Assembly (NCBI RefSeq): GCF_029625435.1
Contig: NZ_CP121208.1
Location: 682,001-746,000, forward strand
DNA length: 64,000 nucleotides
Reading direction: 5' to 3'
Source of the DNA: Arcanobacterium canis
GTDB lineage: Bacteria > Actinomycetota > Actinomycetes > Actinomycetales > Actinomycetaceae
Numbering within the stretch: the stretch's first letter is position 1; every line of letters starts with the position of its first letter. Below, in pieces: positions 9,241 to 18,115 of this stretch. The notes under the pieces were generated by a model. The model saw nothing but the letters and a program-made list of their open reading frames with translations, was not told the origin of the DNA and ran no database searches. The position numbers were made by a program, and so were the translations under genes.

Positions 9241-9798
9241 ATGACCCGAATTATCGCAGGTAGTGCGAAGGGGAGCATTCTTCAAGTTCCCAAGTCTGGC
9301 ACAAGGCCCACCTCTGAAAAAGTGCGCGAAGCGCTCTTTTCACGCTTAGTTCATCGCGGGTATGTGGAAGAGTGCCGCGTGCTCGATCTGTATGCAGGTT
9401 CTGGTGCAATCGGTCTTGAAGCTGCGTCGCGCGGAGCGGCGAGCGTTGTTTTGGTGGAATCGAATCCTGCGGCTGCAAAAATTATTCAGGCAAATGCCCG
9501 TGCAGCCGGTCTGAACGTCAGTGTTGTGAAACAGAGCGCTGCTTCGTATCTCAGTAGCCTTCACAGCATCGAGTTTGATCTTGCTGTACTCGATCCTCCC
9601 TACGACGTCGGTGAAGAGGAACTAGCTCTTGTTCTCAGTTTGCTCGCATCGCATCTTGTATCAGACGCACTTATCGTCGTCGAACGGTCCAAACGAAGCC
9701 CTGAGCCAATCTGGCCAGACGGATATGAACTCGATGACCAGCGCACGTGGGGTGATACATGCGTGTGGAGCGCCACTGCCATGGAAGCGGACGCGTAG
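9241..9798 (+). CDS. rsmD: 16S rRNA (guanine(966)-N2)-methyltransferase
   Basis: 185-residue RsmD-type methyltransferase acting on 16S rRNA in 30S assembly. It starts MTRIIAGSAKG and has RPTSEKVREALFS, the SAM-binding motif VLDLYAGSGAIGLEA and the catalytic DPPY motif (LDPPYDVG). The gene follows recG by 2 bases. The coaD promoter box overlaps its stop codon, so coaD can also be transcribed separately. Confidence 0.93.
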   Translation: MTRIIAGSAKGSILQVPKSGTRPTSEKVREALFSRLVHRGYVEECRVLDLYAGSGAIGLEAASRGAASVVLVESNPAAAKIIQANARAAGLNVSVVKQSAASYLSSLHSIEFDLAVLDPPYDVGEEELALVLSLLASHLVSDALIVVERSKRSPEPIWPDGYELDDQRTWGDTCVWSATAMEADA

Positions 9799-9801
9799 AA
9801 T
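9796..9801 (+). promoter_or_regulatory. -10 box of coaD inside the rsmD stop region
   Basis: TAGAAT is followed by 6 bases and the coaD ATG at 9808. The TAG of this box is the rsmD stop codon. No ribosome site precedes coaD. Confidence 0.5.
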
Positions 9802-9807
9802 AGCACT

Positions 9808-10287
9808 ATGACTATTGCTGTATGCCCTGGTTCGTTTGACCCGATCACCCTCGGTCATCTCGATGTGATCCGACGAGCTACCACGATGTTCGACCAAGTG
9901 ATTGTCGCGGTATCGACGAACTCAGCGAAGCGCTATATGTTCTCGCGCGCTGAGCGAGTTGACCTTGTACGTCAGGCGTGCCAGGAGGCGGGTATTGATG
10001 TCGAGGTCGTCTTCATGGACGGTCTGATTGCACAGTTCGCCAGAGATCGTGGGGCAGTGGCAATTGTGAAAGGTTTGCGGGGAAGCGCAGATTACGATGC
10101 TGAAGTGACAATGGCGTTGTTGAACCGGCATATTTCCGGTGTGGAAACGGTTTTCGTGATGGGTGATCCTGCGCTCAACCATGTCGCATCCTCTTTTGTG
10201 AAAGAAATCGCCTCATACGGCGCTAATATTGATGACTTCGTACTGGCAAATGTGGCCAGTGCGATCCGAGGAAAGGTAAAGAAATGA
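9808..10287 (+). CDS. coaD: pantetheine-phosphate adenylyltransferase
   Basis: 159-residue CoaD that adenylylates 4'-phosphopantetheine in coenzyme A synthesis. The start MTIAVCPGSFDPITLGHLDVI carries the nucleotidyltransferase T/HxGH motif (TLGH). Further family segments are VKGLRGSADYD and ASSFVKEIASYGANIDDFV, close to the ISSS..KE.....G.v..fV pattern. The frame overlaps the next gene by 4 bases (ATGA), which ties it to the sepIVA-DUF177-rnc unit. Confidence 0.95.
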   Translation: MTIAVCPGSFDPITLGHLDVIRRATTMFDQVIVAVSTNSAKRYMFSRAERVDLVRQACQEAGIDVEVVFMDGLIAQFARDRGAVAIVKGLRGSADYDAEVTMALLNRHISGVETVFVMGDPALNHVASSFVKEIASYGANIDDFVLANVASAIRGKVKK

Positions 10288-10796
10288 GCGAAGCAGAATC
10301 TCTGCTCGAAATCGTTGACGAGATGATCGCCATGGTGGAGCGTGCTCGTTCCGTTCCGATGTCGGCATCTGTCATGGTCAATAAGTCGGAAATGCTTGAT
10401 CTTCTCGATGCAGCTCGCGAAATGGTTCCCGACCAAATCGGGCGCGCGGACGCCGTGCTTGCCGAGGCGCGCGCAACTCGTGAAGATGCTCGCAATGCCG
10501 CCGACGTCGTTGTCGATGATGCGCGCAAGGAGGCCGAAACGATCGTTGCCGAAGCTCGCGAGCAGGCCTCGCGTTTGGTAGCATCGGATTCGATTACGAT
10601 CGCAGCGAAATCGCAAGCGGCTCGAATTGTGGACGAAGCAAAGTCTCAGGCTGCGAAACTTCGCTCTGGTGCAAACGACTATTCGCAGACTATTCTTGAT
10701 GAGCTTGCTGGCCAGCTTGCGCATCTTCAAGATCAGATTTCCGCTGGACGTGCAGTGCTGATTGAACGTACCACCCCGGCCGCGCCGGAAGAATGA
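10284..10796 (+). CDS. sepIVA: DivIVA-like coiled-coil protein, SepIVA homologue
   Basis: 170-residue, almost wholly helical protein. A short N-terminal segment (SLLEIVDEMIAMVERARSVP) is followed by a long Ala/Glu/Arg coiled coil from about 35 to 155, with no signal peptide or membrane span. The neighbourhood coaD - this gene - DUF177 - rnc parallels the mycobacterial sepIVA (Rv2927c) - Rv2926c - rnc order, which supports SepIVA, a septum-associated DivIVA-like factor. It could be mistaken for an ATP synthase b-subunit-like protein by composition. The SepIVA assignment rests mainly on gene order and coiled-coil form. Confidence 0.65.
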   Translation: MSEAESLLEIVDEMIAMVERARSVPMSASVMVNKSEMLDLLDAAREMVPDQIGRADAVLAEARATREDARNAADVVVDDARKEAETIVAEAREQASRLVASDSITIAAKSQAARIVDEAKSQAAKLRSGANDYSQTILDELAGQLAHLQDQISAGRAVLIERTTPAAPEE

Positions 10797-10803
10797 GGAA
10801 CCG

Positions 10804-11373
10804 ATGGATCTGAAGTCTCCTTTTGTCATCTCGATTGTTGACCTTCCGCGTCAGGAAGGGGCGATCCGCCAGATGCGCACGTCTTTCAATGCGCCGGCCG
10901 ATGTCGGCGTGCAGATGTACTCTGTTGAAGAAGGCTCTGAGCTCGATGTTGAACTCACGCTTCAGTCGGTTTCCGAGGGCGTGCTGATTGACGGTTACGT
11001 TAACGCTCACGCACACGGCCAGTGTTCACGCTGCCTAGTTGACATCGACGATGATATGAACCAACGCGTTTCTGAACTTGTGTTCTACCCCGAGCGTGCT
11101 GCTGCGTTGGAAGACGAAGGAGACGAGGAAGCTGAGGACTTTTTTCTCATTGAATCGGATCGGATCGATCTTGAGCCCATTGTTCGTGACGCTCTCGTCT
11201 TGGCGATGCCGCTTCAGCCGTTGTGTCAACCTGATTGTGAAGGTTTGTGCTCAGTGTGCGGTGAACGTTGGTTGGACTTGCCCTCCGATCACGAGCACCC
11301 AGAGGAATCGTCAGATTTTTCCGTGCTTGATGCCCTCGCTGCGAAGCTCCGTGCCGAGGAAGAAGGCCGCTGA
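10804..11373 (+). CDS. DUF177 / YceD family metal-binding protein
   Basis: 189-residue YceD/DUF177 protein starting MDLKSPFVISIVDLPRQEG. Paired cysteines are visible (GQCSRCLVD mid-protein; LCQPDCEGLCSVCGERW near the C-terminus), consistent with metal binding. ATG at 10804 follows GAGGAACC; the longer frame from 10762 overlaps the previous gene and is rejected. In many bacteria this gene precedes rpmF and family members are linked to rRNA/ribosome maturation. Here rpmF is absent and rnc follows directly with a one-base TGATG overlap. Confidence 0.85.
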   Translation: MDLKSPFVISIVDLPRQEGAIRQMRTSFNAPADVGVQMYSVEEGSELDVELTLQSVSEGVLIDGYVNAHAHGQCSRCLVDIDDDMNQRVSELVFYPERAAALEDEGDEEAEDFFLIESDRIDLEPIVRDALVLAMPLQPLCQPDCEGLCSVCGERWLDLPSDHEHPEESSDFSVLDALAAKLRAEEEGR

Positions 11374-12059
11374 TGCATCGCGACAGCAGTGAGTTCGACG
11401 TCGAAGCGTGGGGTGCGCCCATTGATCCTGTCCTTCTGACACAGGCCTTGACACATCGATCATGGGCTTTTGAACATGGTGACGCACATAATGAGCGCCT
11501 GGAGTTTCTCGGTGATTCGATTCTCGGTGGCGTCGTGGCGCGTCGAATCTATCTCGATTTTGCCCGATCAGATGAAGGAAAAATGTCAAAGATCAAAGCG
11601 GCTTCTGTTTCGGAGCGTTCGCTTGCCCAAGTGGCACGTCGGTTGCATATCGGTGATTTTGTTCGCCTAGGAAAAGGCGAAGAACGCAGCGGTGGCCGTG
11701 CCAAAGAATCGATCCTCTCGGATACCGTCGAGGCACTGATCGCGGCTACCTATCTTTCCTCGGACATCAATGTGGTCAAGGACGTGATTGAACGCCATCT
11801 GCTGGTGCAGATCGATGCAGCATCGAAGATGGGGCCCGCTTTGGACTGGCGTACCGCGCTTGAAGAGCTCGCGCGTGCGAAATCAATCAAGGCCGAGATC
11901 TCATACGAGATCATCGGCACAGGTCCGGATCATGCCCGATCATATGAAGCACATGTTTTCCTCGGTGGCGTGGAATACGGGGTAGGCAATGCTTCGAGTC
12001 AAAAAATGGCGAAACTCGCTGCGTGTGAAAACGCATACCACGCAATTAGTGAACGATAA
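11373..12059 (+). CDS. rnc: ribonuclease III
   Basis: 228-residue RNase III that cleaves double-stranded RNA, including rRNA precursors. The signature NERLEFLGDSIL is at residues 40-51 and the second acidic cluster is in SDTVEALIAATYL. A C-terminal double-stranded RNA-binding domain begins near WRTALEELARA and ends with KMAKLAACENAYHAI. The start overlaps the DUF177 stop by one base. mutM and smc, which often follow rnc in other actinobacteria, are not here; a two-component regulator comes next. Confidence 0.95.
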   Translation: MHRDSSEFDVEAWGAPIDPVLLTQALTHRSWAFEHGDAHNERLEFLGDSILGGVVARRIYLDFARSDEGKMSKIKAASVSERSLAQVARRLHIGDFVRLGKGEERSGGRAKESILSDTVEALIAATYLSSDINVVKDVIERHLLVQIDAASKMGPALDWRTALEELARAKSIKAEISYEIIGTGPDHARSYEAHVFLGGVEYGVGNASSQKMAKLAACENAYHAISER

Positions 12060-12150
12060 CGACTCTCGCTCGGACAAGTGTGCCGTTGTGAGGTACATTA
12101 TGTTCTCGTAAGGCGTGGGCCGTTCGGCCCGGCAAAAGAAAAGGTGAAAC

Positions 12151-12795
12151 GTGGATAAAACGAACGTGACAGTGATGATTATCGACGACCACGAGGTGGT
12201 TCGCCGCGGCATCGCAGAAGTTGTGGAGCGTGCAGATGGCCTGACCGTCGTTGCGGAGGCTGGCACAGTTGCTGAGGCTGTTCGCCGTGCCGATCTCATG
12301 CACCCACAGGTAGCGCTCGTTGATCTGCGTCTGCCCGACGGTACCGGTATCGATATTCTCCACAAATTCGCTGAAGTTGCACCCGATGTGGCTCCGATTG
12401 TTCTCACCTCGTTTGACGACGACGATGCGCTTGCTGAAGCACTTGCCGCAGGCGCTCGGGCATACCTCCTGAAGTCTGTTCGCGGTGCTGAGATCACTGA
12501 AGTTATCCGCGCAGTTGCTGAAGGGCGCGTTCTGCTTGACGATCGCACGATCACGCGACACCGTGAGGATCATGATGATCCAACTGTTGACCTTACGCCC
12601 TCGGAGCGACGTGTCCTGGAACTGATCGGTGATGGGCTTTCCAATCGTGAAATTGGCGATAAGCTCGGCGTCGCCGAAAAGACAGTCAAAAACCACATCA
12701 CATCTCTGCTCTCTAAGATGGGCATGAAGCGGCGTACGCAGGTTGCTGCATGGGTTGCTGGTCAGCGAGCAGCCGGCTGGCGTAACCAGTCATAA
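12151..12795 (+). CDS. NarL/LuxR-family response regulator, DevR (DosR)-like
   Basis: 214-residue regulator. Receiver domain 5-120 has the acidic pair D12/D13, phospho-acceptor D58 (VALVDLRLPDG) and K108. A LuxR-type HTH at about 150-205 reads LTPSERRVLELIGDGLSNREI and AEKTVKNHITSLLSKMGMKRRTQ (given here in parts). Phrases such as DDHEVVRRG, RLPDGTGI and AEKTVKNHI resemble mycobacterial DevR. It faces a DevS-like kinase across a shared terminator, so they are probable partners. GTG start at 12151 with AAGGTG upstream. Targets are unknown; the neighbouring cyd genes are the obvious candidates. Confidence 0.85.
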   Translation: MDKTNVTVMIIDDHEVVRRGIAEVVERADGLTVVAEAGTVAEAVRRADLMHPQVALVDLRLPDGTGIDILHKFAEVAPDVAPIVLTSFDDDDALAEALAAGARAYLLKSVRGAEITEVIRAVAEGRVLLDDRTITRHREDHDDPTVDLTPSERRVLELIGDGLSNREIGDKLGVAEKTVKNHITSLLSKMGMKRRTQVAAWVAGQRAAGWRNQS

Positions 12796-12804
12796 ACGTC
12801 GAGA

Positions 12805-12846
12805 AAGAAGGCGGGGAGTTTCATATCTGGAGTTCCCCGCCTTCTT
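12805..12846. terminator. bidirectional terminator between regulator and kinase
   Basis: AAGAAGGCGGGGA (12805-12817) pairs with TCCCCGCCTTCTT (12834-12846) with a 16-base loop. It lies between convergent genes. Confidence 0.8.
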
Positions 12847-12865
12847 GTCATCCCCCTGGTATTTT

Positions 12866-14494
12866 TCAGTGCAGTGGGACGCTCCATTTCATCAGTGTGC
12901 CGCGCTTACCATCGGGGCGTGGCCCGAGCACAAATTCGCCACGGTGGCGGCGTGCTCGTGCAGCGAGGTTCGATGTCCCAGAGCGTCGGCCGAGCGTTGG
13001 GGTAATCCCTTCGCCGTCGTCGGCCACCTCAATGATGAGTTCATGCGGGGAAGCGTCAACGTGGACTGACACAGACGATGCGTGTGCATGTCGGGCAGCA
13101 TTGGACAGTCCTTCTCTCACGACTGCCACGACGTCATCAGCGATATCGGCCCCGACGGCGTCATCAATGAGTGTCATTTCATTTTCTGTTTCGAAGGGCT
13201 TGCCATTCCACGTGATGATGAGCGAGGGAGCAAATCCTAGCATCTCGCGAGCTTTCGATGCTTCGTCTGCTAGACGTGGAGCTACAGCTGCAGACGATTC
13301 AGAATCTCGAAGTCTGCGCACAATGGCACGAATTTGGGACACGGAATCGTCAATCGCCTTGATGGCATGATCAAGAGAATCAACAACCTCATGGGGAAGA
13401 TCGCGCTGTTCAAGATCCTCTTTGACCGCGGTGATATGCATTCCCGAGGCAAAAAGCTGCTGAATTGCAAGATCGTGAAGGTCGCGTGAAATTCGCGAGC
13501 GTTGATCTAACTCTGATGCTAGCTCGGAAGCGAATCGAGCTTCGGCGAGTTCAAGCGCAATGGCAGCTTGCTTCGCCGCGTTCTCACCCATGGCAAGGTC
13601 ATGGAGATTAAATTCTTTCTTTCCTGGGCGGCGCAAGAGGATAATCACTCCCTTACCGACGCCTTTGGCAATCAAAGGAGCATAAAGAGCTGGGCCCCAA
13701 TGGCGCATTTGGTCGAGTCGGACAGTGCGCAAACGCTGCATCGAATCGATCACCATGCCTGATTGTTCGGAGATTGTGGTTTGCGCGCGCCCATTCGGCG
13801 GAAATTCCACACCGAGAAGATCACCTGCATCCCCGTCAACAATCTCGCCAACCCAGGTGTTGTTGATCGAGGGAAGAACCATGACAGCGGCGTCAGCTTC
13901 AGCAGCCAAACGCATCTCGTGCGTGATAACTTCGAGTGCCTCGTCTTCGTCGGTCCCTTCAAGAAGTGCAGACACAATGTGCTGGGTGGCATTGAGCCAG
14001 CCAGCACGATTTCGTGCCTGAGCATACAGACGTGAGTTCGTCACGGCAATCGCGGTAGCGCGCGCGAGTAGGCGCATGTTATTACCGTCATCGTCGGTAA
14101 AGCCACCCGCTTTATTTGTTAGGTATAGACGCCCCCATACCTGTTGGTCGATCGGAATCGAGACACCGAGAAATGAATTCAACTGTGGATGGGCATCTGA
14201 ATGAGGTTTACGGGGCATCGGGGGGAGGTCATTGACGATGAGGTATCCAAAGGCAGGAACGCGATGGAAGAGACCATGCCCGCGTGGGGGACGTCCGAGT
14301 TCTCGTGCCGTGGCTTCGTCCATCCCTGATTGAATGAACTCCATCGTTTCTCCGTGAGAGTCGAGCACGGAGATAGCAGAGAATTCAGCACCCGTTAGCA
14401 AACGTGCGGAATCAGCAAGATAATGGAGTGCTTTTTCGCGCTCGAGATTTCCTGTCAGTGCCAGTGCCTCGCTGATCACGTCCATGATGCTCAT
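12866..14494 (-). CDS. GAF-domain sensor histidine kinase, DevS/DosT-like
   Basis: 542-residue soluble kinase with two GAF domains (about 15-155 and 175-315), a HisKA_3 dimerisation helix with phospho-His H340 (SRDLHDLAIQQ), and a C-terminal HATPase ending DDGEGITP and GTSNLAARARRHRG. The first GAF carries AHPQLNSFLGVSI. Its H102 aligns with the His that, as I recall, is the proximal haem ligand of mycobacterial DevS (NHPPMTTFLGVPV), so haem-based gas or redox sensing is plausible. The gene overlaps cydC by 4 bases, making it the last gene of the cyd cluster. No membrane span is seen. Confidence 0.85.
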   Translation of the reverse strand: MSIMDVISEALALTGNLEREKALHYLADSARLLTGAEFSAISVLDSHGETMEFIQSGMDEATARELGRPPRGHGLFHRVPAFGYLIVNDLPPMPRKPHSDAHPQLNSFLGVSIPIDQQVWGRLYLTNKAGGFTDDDGNNMRLLARATAIAVTNSRLYAQARNRAGWLNATQHIVSALLEGTDEDEALEVITHEMRLAAEADAAVMVLPSINNTWVGEIVDGDAGDLLGVEFPPNGRAQTTISEQSGMVIDSMQRLRTVRLDQMRHWGPALYAPLIAKGVGKGVIILLRRPGKKEFNLHDLAMGENAAKQAAIALELAEARFASELASELDQRSRISRDLHDLAIQQLFASGMHITAVKEDLEQRDLPHEVVDSLDHAIKAIDDSVSQIRAIVRRLRDSESSAAVAPRLADEASKAREMLGFAPSLIITWNGKPFETENEMTLIDDAVGADIADDVVAVVREGLSNAARHAHASSVSVHVDASPHELIIEVADDGEGITPTLGRRSGTSNLAARARRHRGEFVLGPRPDGKRGTLMKWSVPLH

Positions 14495-16254
14495 CGCTCA
14501 CCCTCCTGCAGTAATGCCCATGCATACGACTCATTTGTTTCAGCGAGTTCCTTGTGCGTTCCACTTGCAACCACATGGGCGACTCCTTCCACGCTACCAA
14601 GAACGATCACCCGGTCGGCAGCCATCAGCGGACTTAGACGATGAGTGACAAGAACTACTGCGCGTTCTGCGCGTCCAGCTTTGAGAAGATCCGTGATGAG
14701 TTGGTCAGCTGTTGCCGGGTCGAGATGCTCGCCAGGCTCATCAAGAAGCAGAAAATCGGCTTGTGAGGCAAGCGCACGAGCCAACAACAAACGTCGACGT
14801 TCACCTCCCGACATCGTCGTCGCATCAGATCCCAGCTGAGTATGCAGACCGTGGGGAAGCTGCGAGAGCCAATCGCCTAGCCCTGCTCGCTCGATCAGCA
14901 TGAGAGCTTTTTCCTCAGTAATATCACCGCGACCTACTCGAATATTTTCGAGTACCGACGTCGCAAAAACATGAGCATCTTCCGCAGTCAAAATCAATGA
15001 TCGTGACACGTCACGACGCTCGAGCTGGCTCACTTCATCTCCATCCAGCTGAACTGAGCCACGGTGAGGAGGAATAAGGCCAGCAAGCGTTGCAAGTAAC
15101 GTGGATTTTCCGATTCCAGAGGCACCGACGATAGCCAGGGACTGTCCGCGTTGGACGGCGAGCGAACCGATGTTGCCGACGTCGGGGCCACCGGGCCACC
15201 CGATGACGAGGTCGTTGGTGACCAGTCCCGATGCGTTGTGGTGGCTGGTGTTGGTGGAACGATGAGCGATCTGTGGCACTGCGTCGTCGTCGAGAATGTC
15301 GATAATCCTGCGGGCGGCGGCGGCAGAGCGAATGAGTTGGATGCCGGCATCACTCAGGCGTTGAGTGGTTTCGAAAGCAGAGAGCGGAGTGAGGACACAC
15401 ACCACATAATTGACGGGGGAGAGTGTGCCCATGCGAACCTGCCATGCCCCTATTGCGATTGCGCTGACCACTGCGGCCCCCAATGCGAGGACATCGAGCG
15501 CGGCGGCGAGCGCAAGGGGCCGTGCGGCCCGATCGCGATGTTGGCGAATGCGTTCTTCGGTTGCCTGACGAGCATTCTCCATTTGTTCAAGACGACCCGA
15601 AATGCGCAGTTCGCTGGCGTGTTCAAGGAGCGTTAACGCTTCTGAGCCCAACACTGCACGATCTTCGACCTGCGCTTCTTGGGCAATCGCACCATGCATT
15701 GCCACCCACGGAGCGACGAGGCCAGCCAGGATAAGAGTGACGGCAAAAACGAGACCAATCAGTGGGGAAAGTAGAGTGACAATCGCGAGTGAAATAGTGG
15801 AGACTGTCAGTGCTACAGCAGCTGGGAGCATTGACCTGACCACCAGGTTACCAACCTCATCGACGTCGGCGCCGGTACGTGCGAGCAGATCGCCGCGTCG
15901 GAGGGACGTCACTCGATCCGTACGCGAATTTGCGAGTGCTGAATAAATCGATGTGCGCAGATTGGACATGCCGTAGAGGGCAACCCAGTGCGAGGCAATC
16001 CGTTCGAGGTAACGGAAAATCGCTTTACCCACGCCAAAGGCACGAACACCAACGGATGCGACGGACAAATCGAGTACCGGAGGCAATTGAGCAGCGCGTG
16101 CAATAAGCCAGGCAGATGTTGCACCCAATGCAACTCCGGATCCAATCGCGCCGGTTCCTGCAGCGACTGATGCGACGAATTTTGTTTTGTCGTAGTCAAG
16201 GAGCTCGATCGCTCGTTTGAGTGCGTGGCGGTCTGCTTTGCTCAGGACACTCAT
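14491..16254 (-). CDS. cydC: thiol reductant ABC exporter subunit CydC
   Basis: 587-residue half-transporter with six predicted N-terminal membrane helices followed by an ABC ATPase. Walker A is VGASGIGKST, the signature is MSGGERRRLLLARAL, and Walker B is FLLLDEPGEHLD. CydDC exports glutathione/cysteine and is needed to assemble cytochrome bd. It overlaps cydD by 4 bases upstream and the kinase gene by 4 bases downstream. The paired ATPase with cydD and linkage to cydAB make the identity firm even though exporter ATPases resemble one another. Confidence 0.9.
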   Translation of the reverse strand: MSVLSKADRHALKRAIELLDYDKTKFVASVAAGTGAIGSGVALGATSAWLIARAAQLPPVLDLSVASVGVRAFGVGKAIFRYLERIASHWVALYGMSNLRTSIYSALANSRTDRVTSLRRGDLLARTGADVDEVGNLVVRSMLPAAVALTVSTISLAIVTLLSPLIGLVFAVTLILAGLVAPWVAMHGAIAQEAQVEDRAVLGSEALTLLEHASELRISGRLEQMENARQATEERIRQHRDRAARPLALAAALDVLALGAAVVSAIAIGAWQVRMGTLSPVNYVVCVLTPLSAFETTQRLSDAGIQLIRSAAAARRIIDILDDDAVPQIAHRSTNTSHHNASGLVTNDLVIGWPGGPDVGNIGSLAVQRGQSLAIVGASGIGKSTLLATLAGLIPPHRGSVQLDGDEVSQLERRDVSRSLILTAEDAHVFATSVLENIRVGRGDITEEKALMLIERAGLGDWLSQLPHGLHTQLGSDATTMSGGERRRLLLARALASQADFLLLDEPGEHLDPATADQLITDLLKAGRAERAVVLVTHRLSPLMAADRVIVLGSVEGVAHVVASGTHKELAETNESYAWALLQEGER

Positions 16255-18005
16255 CGTGCGCCTCCGTTTCTGAGAGCTGGGGGAATGGCGTAGTCTGCTT
16301 CGCCGTCAAGCACCCGATTTACTGCTGCGATTGCCTCGCGCCGTGCAGATTCAGCAGCGAGTTCTTCCGTGATGTCACGCCTTGACGATTCGACGGAGAT
16401 CACGTTGTCCGCAAGCGCAACTAGCGACGTACGGTGAGCGATCACAAGGATGGTGTGACCTGCAGCGCGCAATTCCTTGACGACGTCGATCACGTAGGTT
16501 TCGCTTGTGGCATCAAGATGGGCTGATGGCTCGTCAAGCACGATAAGTGGACGAGGGTGTACAAGTGCGCGGGTTAGTGCAAGTCGCTGGCGTTGTCCTA
16601 CTGACAAACCCACACCACCTGAGCCAATGCGTGTGTCCCATCCATCAGGGAGTGTAGCGACGACGTCGGCAAAACCCGTGAGTTCCGCAGCTCGTTGTGC
16701 TGCTTGCGGACTCACACCGATATTTTCGGTGACGGTACCAGGGATGAGTGCCGGGCGCTGGGGAACCCACGTAATTTTTTCCCACAGTGACTCGGGCGAG
16801 ATCTTCGACAGAGGAGTATCGCCGATGCGGATTTCGCCCTCGGAGGGGGAGAGGAAACTGAGCAACATTGAGACGGCAGTTGTTTTCCCTGCACCTGAGT
16901 GGCCGCGTAAGACGGTGACCTCACCCGGTGACACAGTGCCTGACAGATGCGAGGGTGCAACTGTGGCCCGTCCCTGAGCTGCGAATGACACGTTGATGAA
17001 AGAAATCGGATGCGTGCGTAGATCAGGACACTCGCTGGTTCCGGTAGGAGTGGTCATCGGTGTGGTCAGGAGCGTTAGCGCAGATTCGACTGCGGCCACT
17101 CCATTTGCTGAAGCGTGGAATTGTGTGCCGACTTCACGTAGCGGACGCAGAATCTCGGGAGTGAGCATAATCAAGATCAATCCGTGTGCCAGGAGGATTG
17201 ATCCATTAACCATACGGAAACCTACTTCGACAGCGATCAGTGCCGTCGTGAGCGTTGTGAGGAATTCAAGCGCCGCGCCAGACAAGAACGCGACCGCGAG
17301 AGTTTGAAGAGTTGAGGAGGCAAAACGATCGCCGAGAGTTTTGACATGAGCGTCGGGGCCTTTTTCGCGGCCAAGGGCCTTGAGTGTGGGGAGCCCTGCT
17401 AAGAGGTCAAGTAACTGGGCTGATTGCTCTTCCATTGTTTTGAGACGTTTCGCAGAGTAGCGAGAAGTGAGTTTGCCGATGAGGATCATGAAGAGCGGGA
17501 CCAGAGGAATGCAGGCGGCGATAAGGAGAGCTGAAAGCCAATCAAGGTAGGCAACGGCCAGGAGCAATATCGGCATTGCGATGACTGTGAGAAAGAGTTC
17601 AGGAAGGAATTTGACGAAGTAGTCCTCAAGGTCGTCGAGGCCTCGAGTTGCGAGTGTGACAACTTTTGCGCAGTTGCCTTCGGCAAGCCAGCGTTCGCCA
17701 AGATCACCTGAATGTCGCAAGACCTGTGCGCGCAGATCGGCGATGACTGTTAATGCAGCACGGTGGCCGATTGCCTTTTGAATATAGGTCACACCAGATC
17801 GAGCCATGATGACTGCAACCAGCGCAAGGATGAGTCGAGCTTCCTGCGGTCCGTCACCGTAAAAAATTGGTTCAACAGCGTATGCAATGAGAAATACTTG
17901 GGCTGCGATTAGTGCAGTAGAAATAACTCCGAGCACAACGAGGAATGCAATATAAGTACGGGCGGCTGAGGCGTAGCGGATCAAGCGCGGATCAAAAGGC
18001 TTCAC
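16251..18005 (-). CDS. cydD: thiol reductant ABC exporter subunit CydD
   Basis: 584-residue membrane-ATPase fusion. The N-terminus MKPFDPRLIRYASAARTYI leads into about six membrane helices. The ATPase has Walker A LRGHSGAGKTT, a signature LSVGQRQRLALTRAL and Walker B LIVLDEPSAHLD. It is the partner of CydC for export of reductant needed for cytochrome bd. It is separated from cydB by about 110 bases containing a strong hairpin, so expression may be lower than cydAB or partly independent. Overlaps cydC by 4 bases. Confidence 0.9.
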   Translation of the reverse strand: MKPFDPRLIRYASAARTYIAFLVVLGVISTALIAAQVFLIAYAVEPIFYGDGPQEARLILALVAVIMARSGVTYIQKAIGHRAALTVIADLRAQVLRHSGDLGERWLAEGNCAKVVTLATRGLDDLEDYFVKFLPELFLTVIAMPILLLAVAYLDWLSALLIAACIPLVPLFMILIGKLTSRYSAKRLKTMEEQSAQLLDLLAGLPTLKALGREKGPDAHVKTLGDRFASSTLQTLAVAFLSGAALEFLTTLTTALIAVEVGFRMVNGSILLAHGLILIMLTPEILRPLREVGTQFHASANGVAAVESALTLLTTPMTTPTGTSECPDLRTHPISFINVSFAAQGRATVAPSHLSGTVSPGEVTVLRGHSGAGKTTAVSMLLSFLSPSEGEIRIGDTPLSKISPESLWEKITWVPQRPALIPGTVTENIGVSPQAAQRAAELTGFADVVATLPDGWDTRIGSGGVGLSVGQRQRLALTRALVHPRPLIVLDEPSAHLDATSETYVIDVVKELRAAGHTILVIAHRTSLVALADNVISVESSRRDITEELAAESARREAIAAVNRVLDGEADYAIPPALRNGGAR

Positions 18006-18065
18006 GACTGGCCCTCCTTTCGTTTAGCCCTGTCATTTTACTGGGGCAGGCGGTGAGAAAACGAA

Positions 18066-18100
18066 TGCGGGCGGGTGGGGGAAAGCCCCACCCGCCCGCA
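18066..18100 (-). terminator. hairpin between cydB and cydD
   Basis: Perfect 15-bp G+C-rich arms (18066-18080 / 18086-18100) with a 5-base loop lie 15 bases after the cydB stop. On the minus strand a T-rich run follows. It would terminate or attenuate cydAB transcripts before cydDC. Confidence 0.8.
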
Positions 18101-18115
18101 TGAACAATTATTCGA

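Noticed and set aside
10092-10829. 245-codon minus-strand frame across coaD and sepIVA
   Set aside because: Shadow of well-identified plus-strand genes; no ribosome site and no family resemblance.
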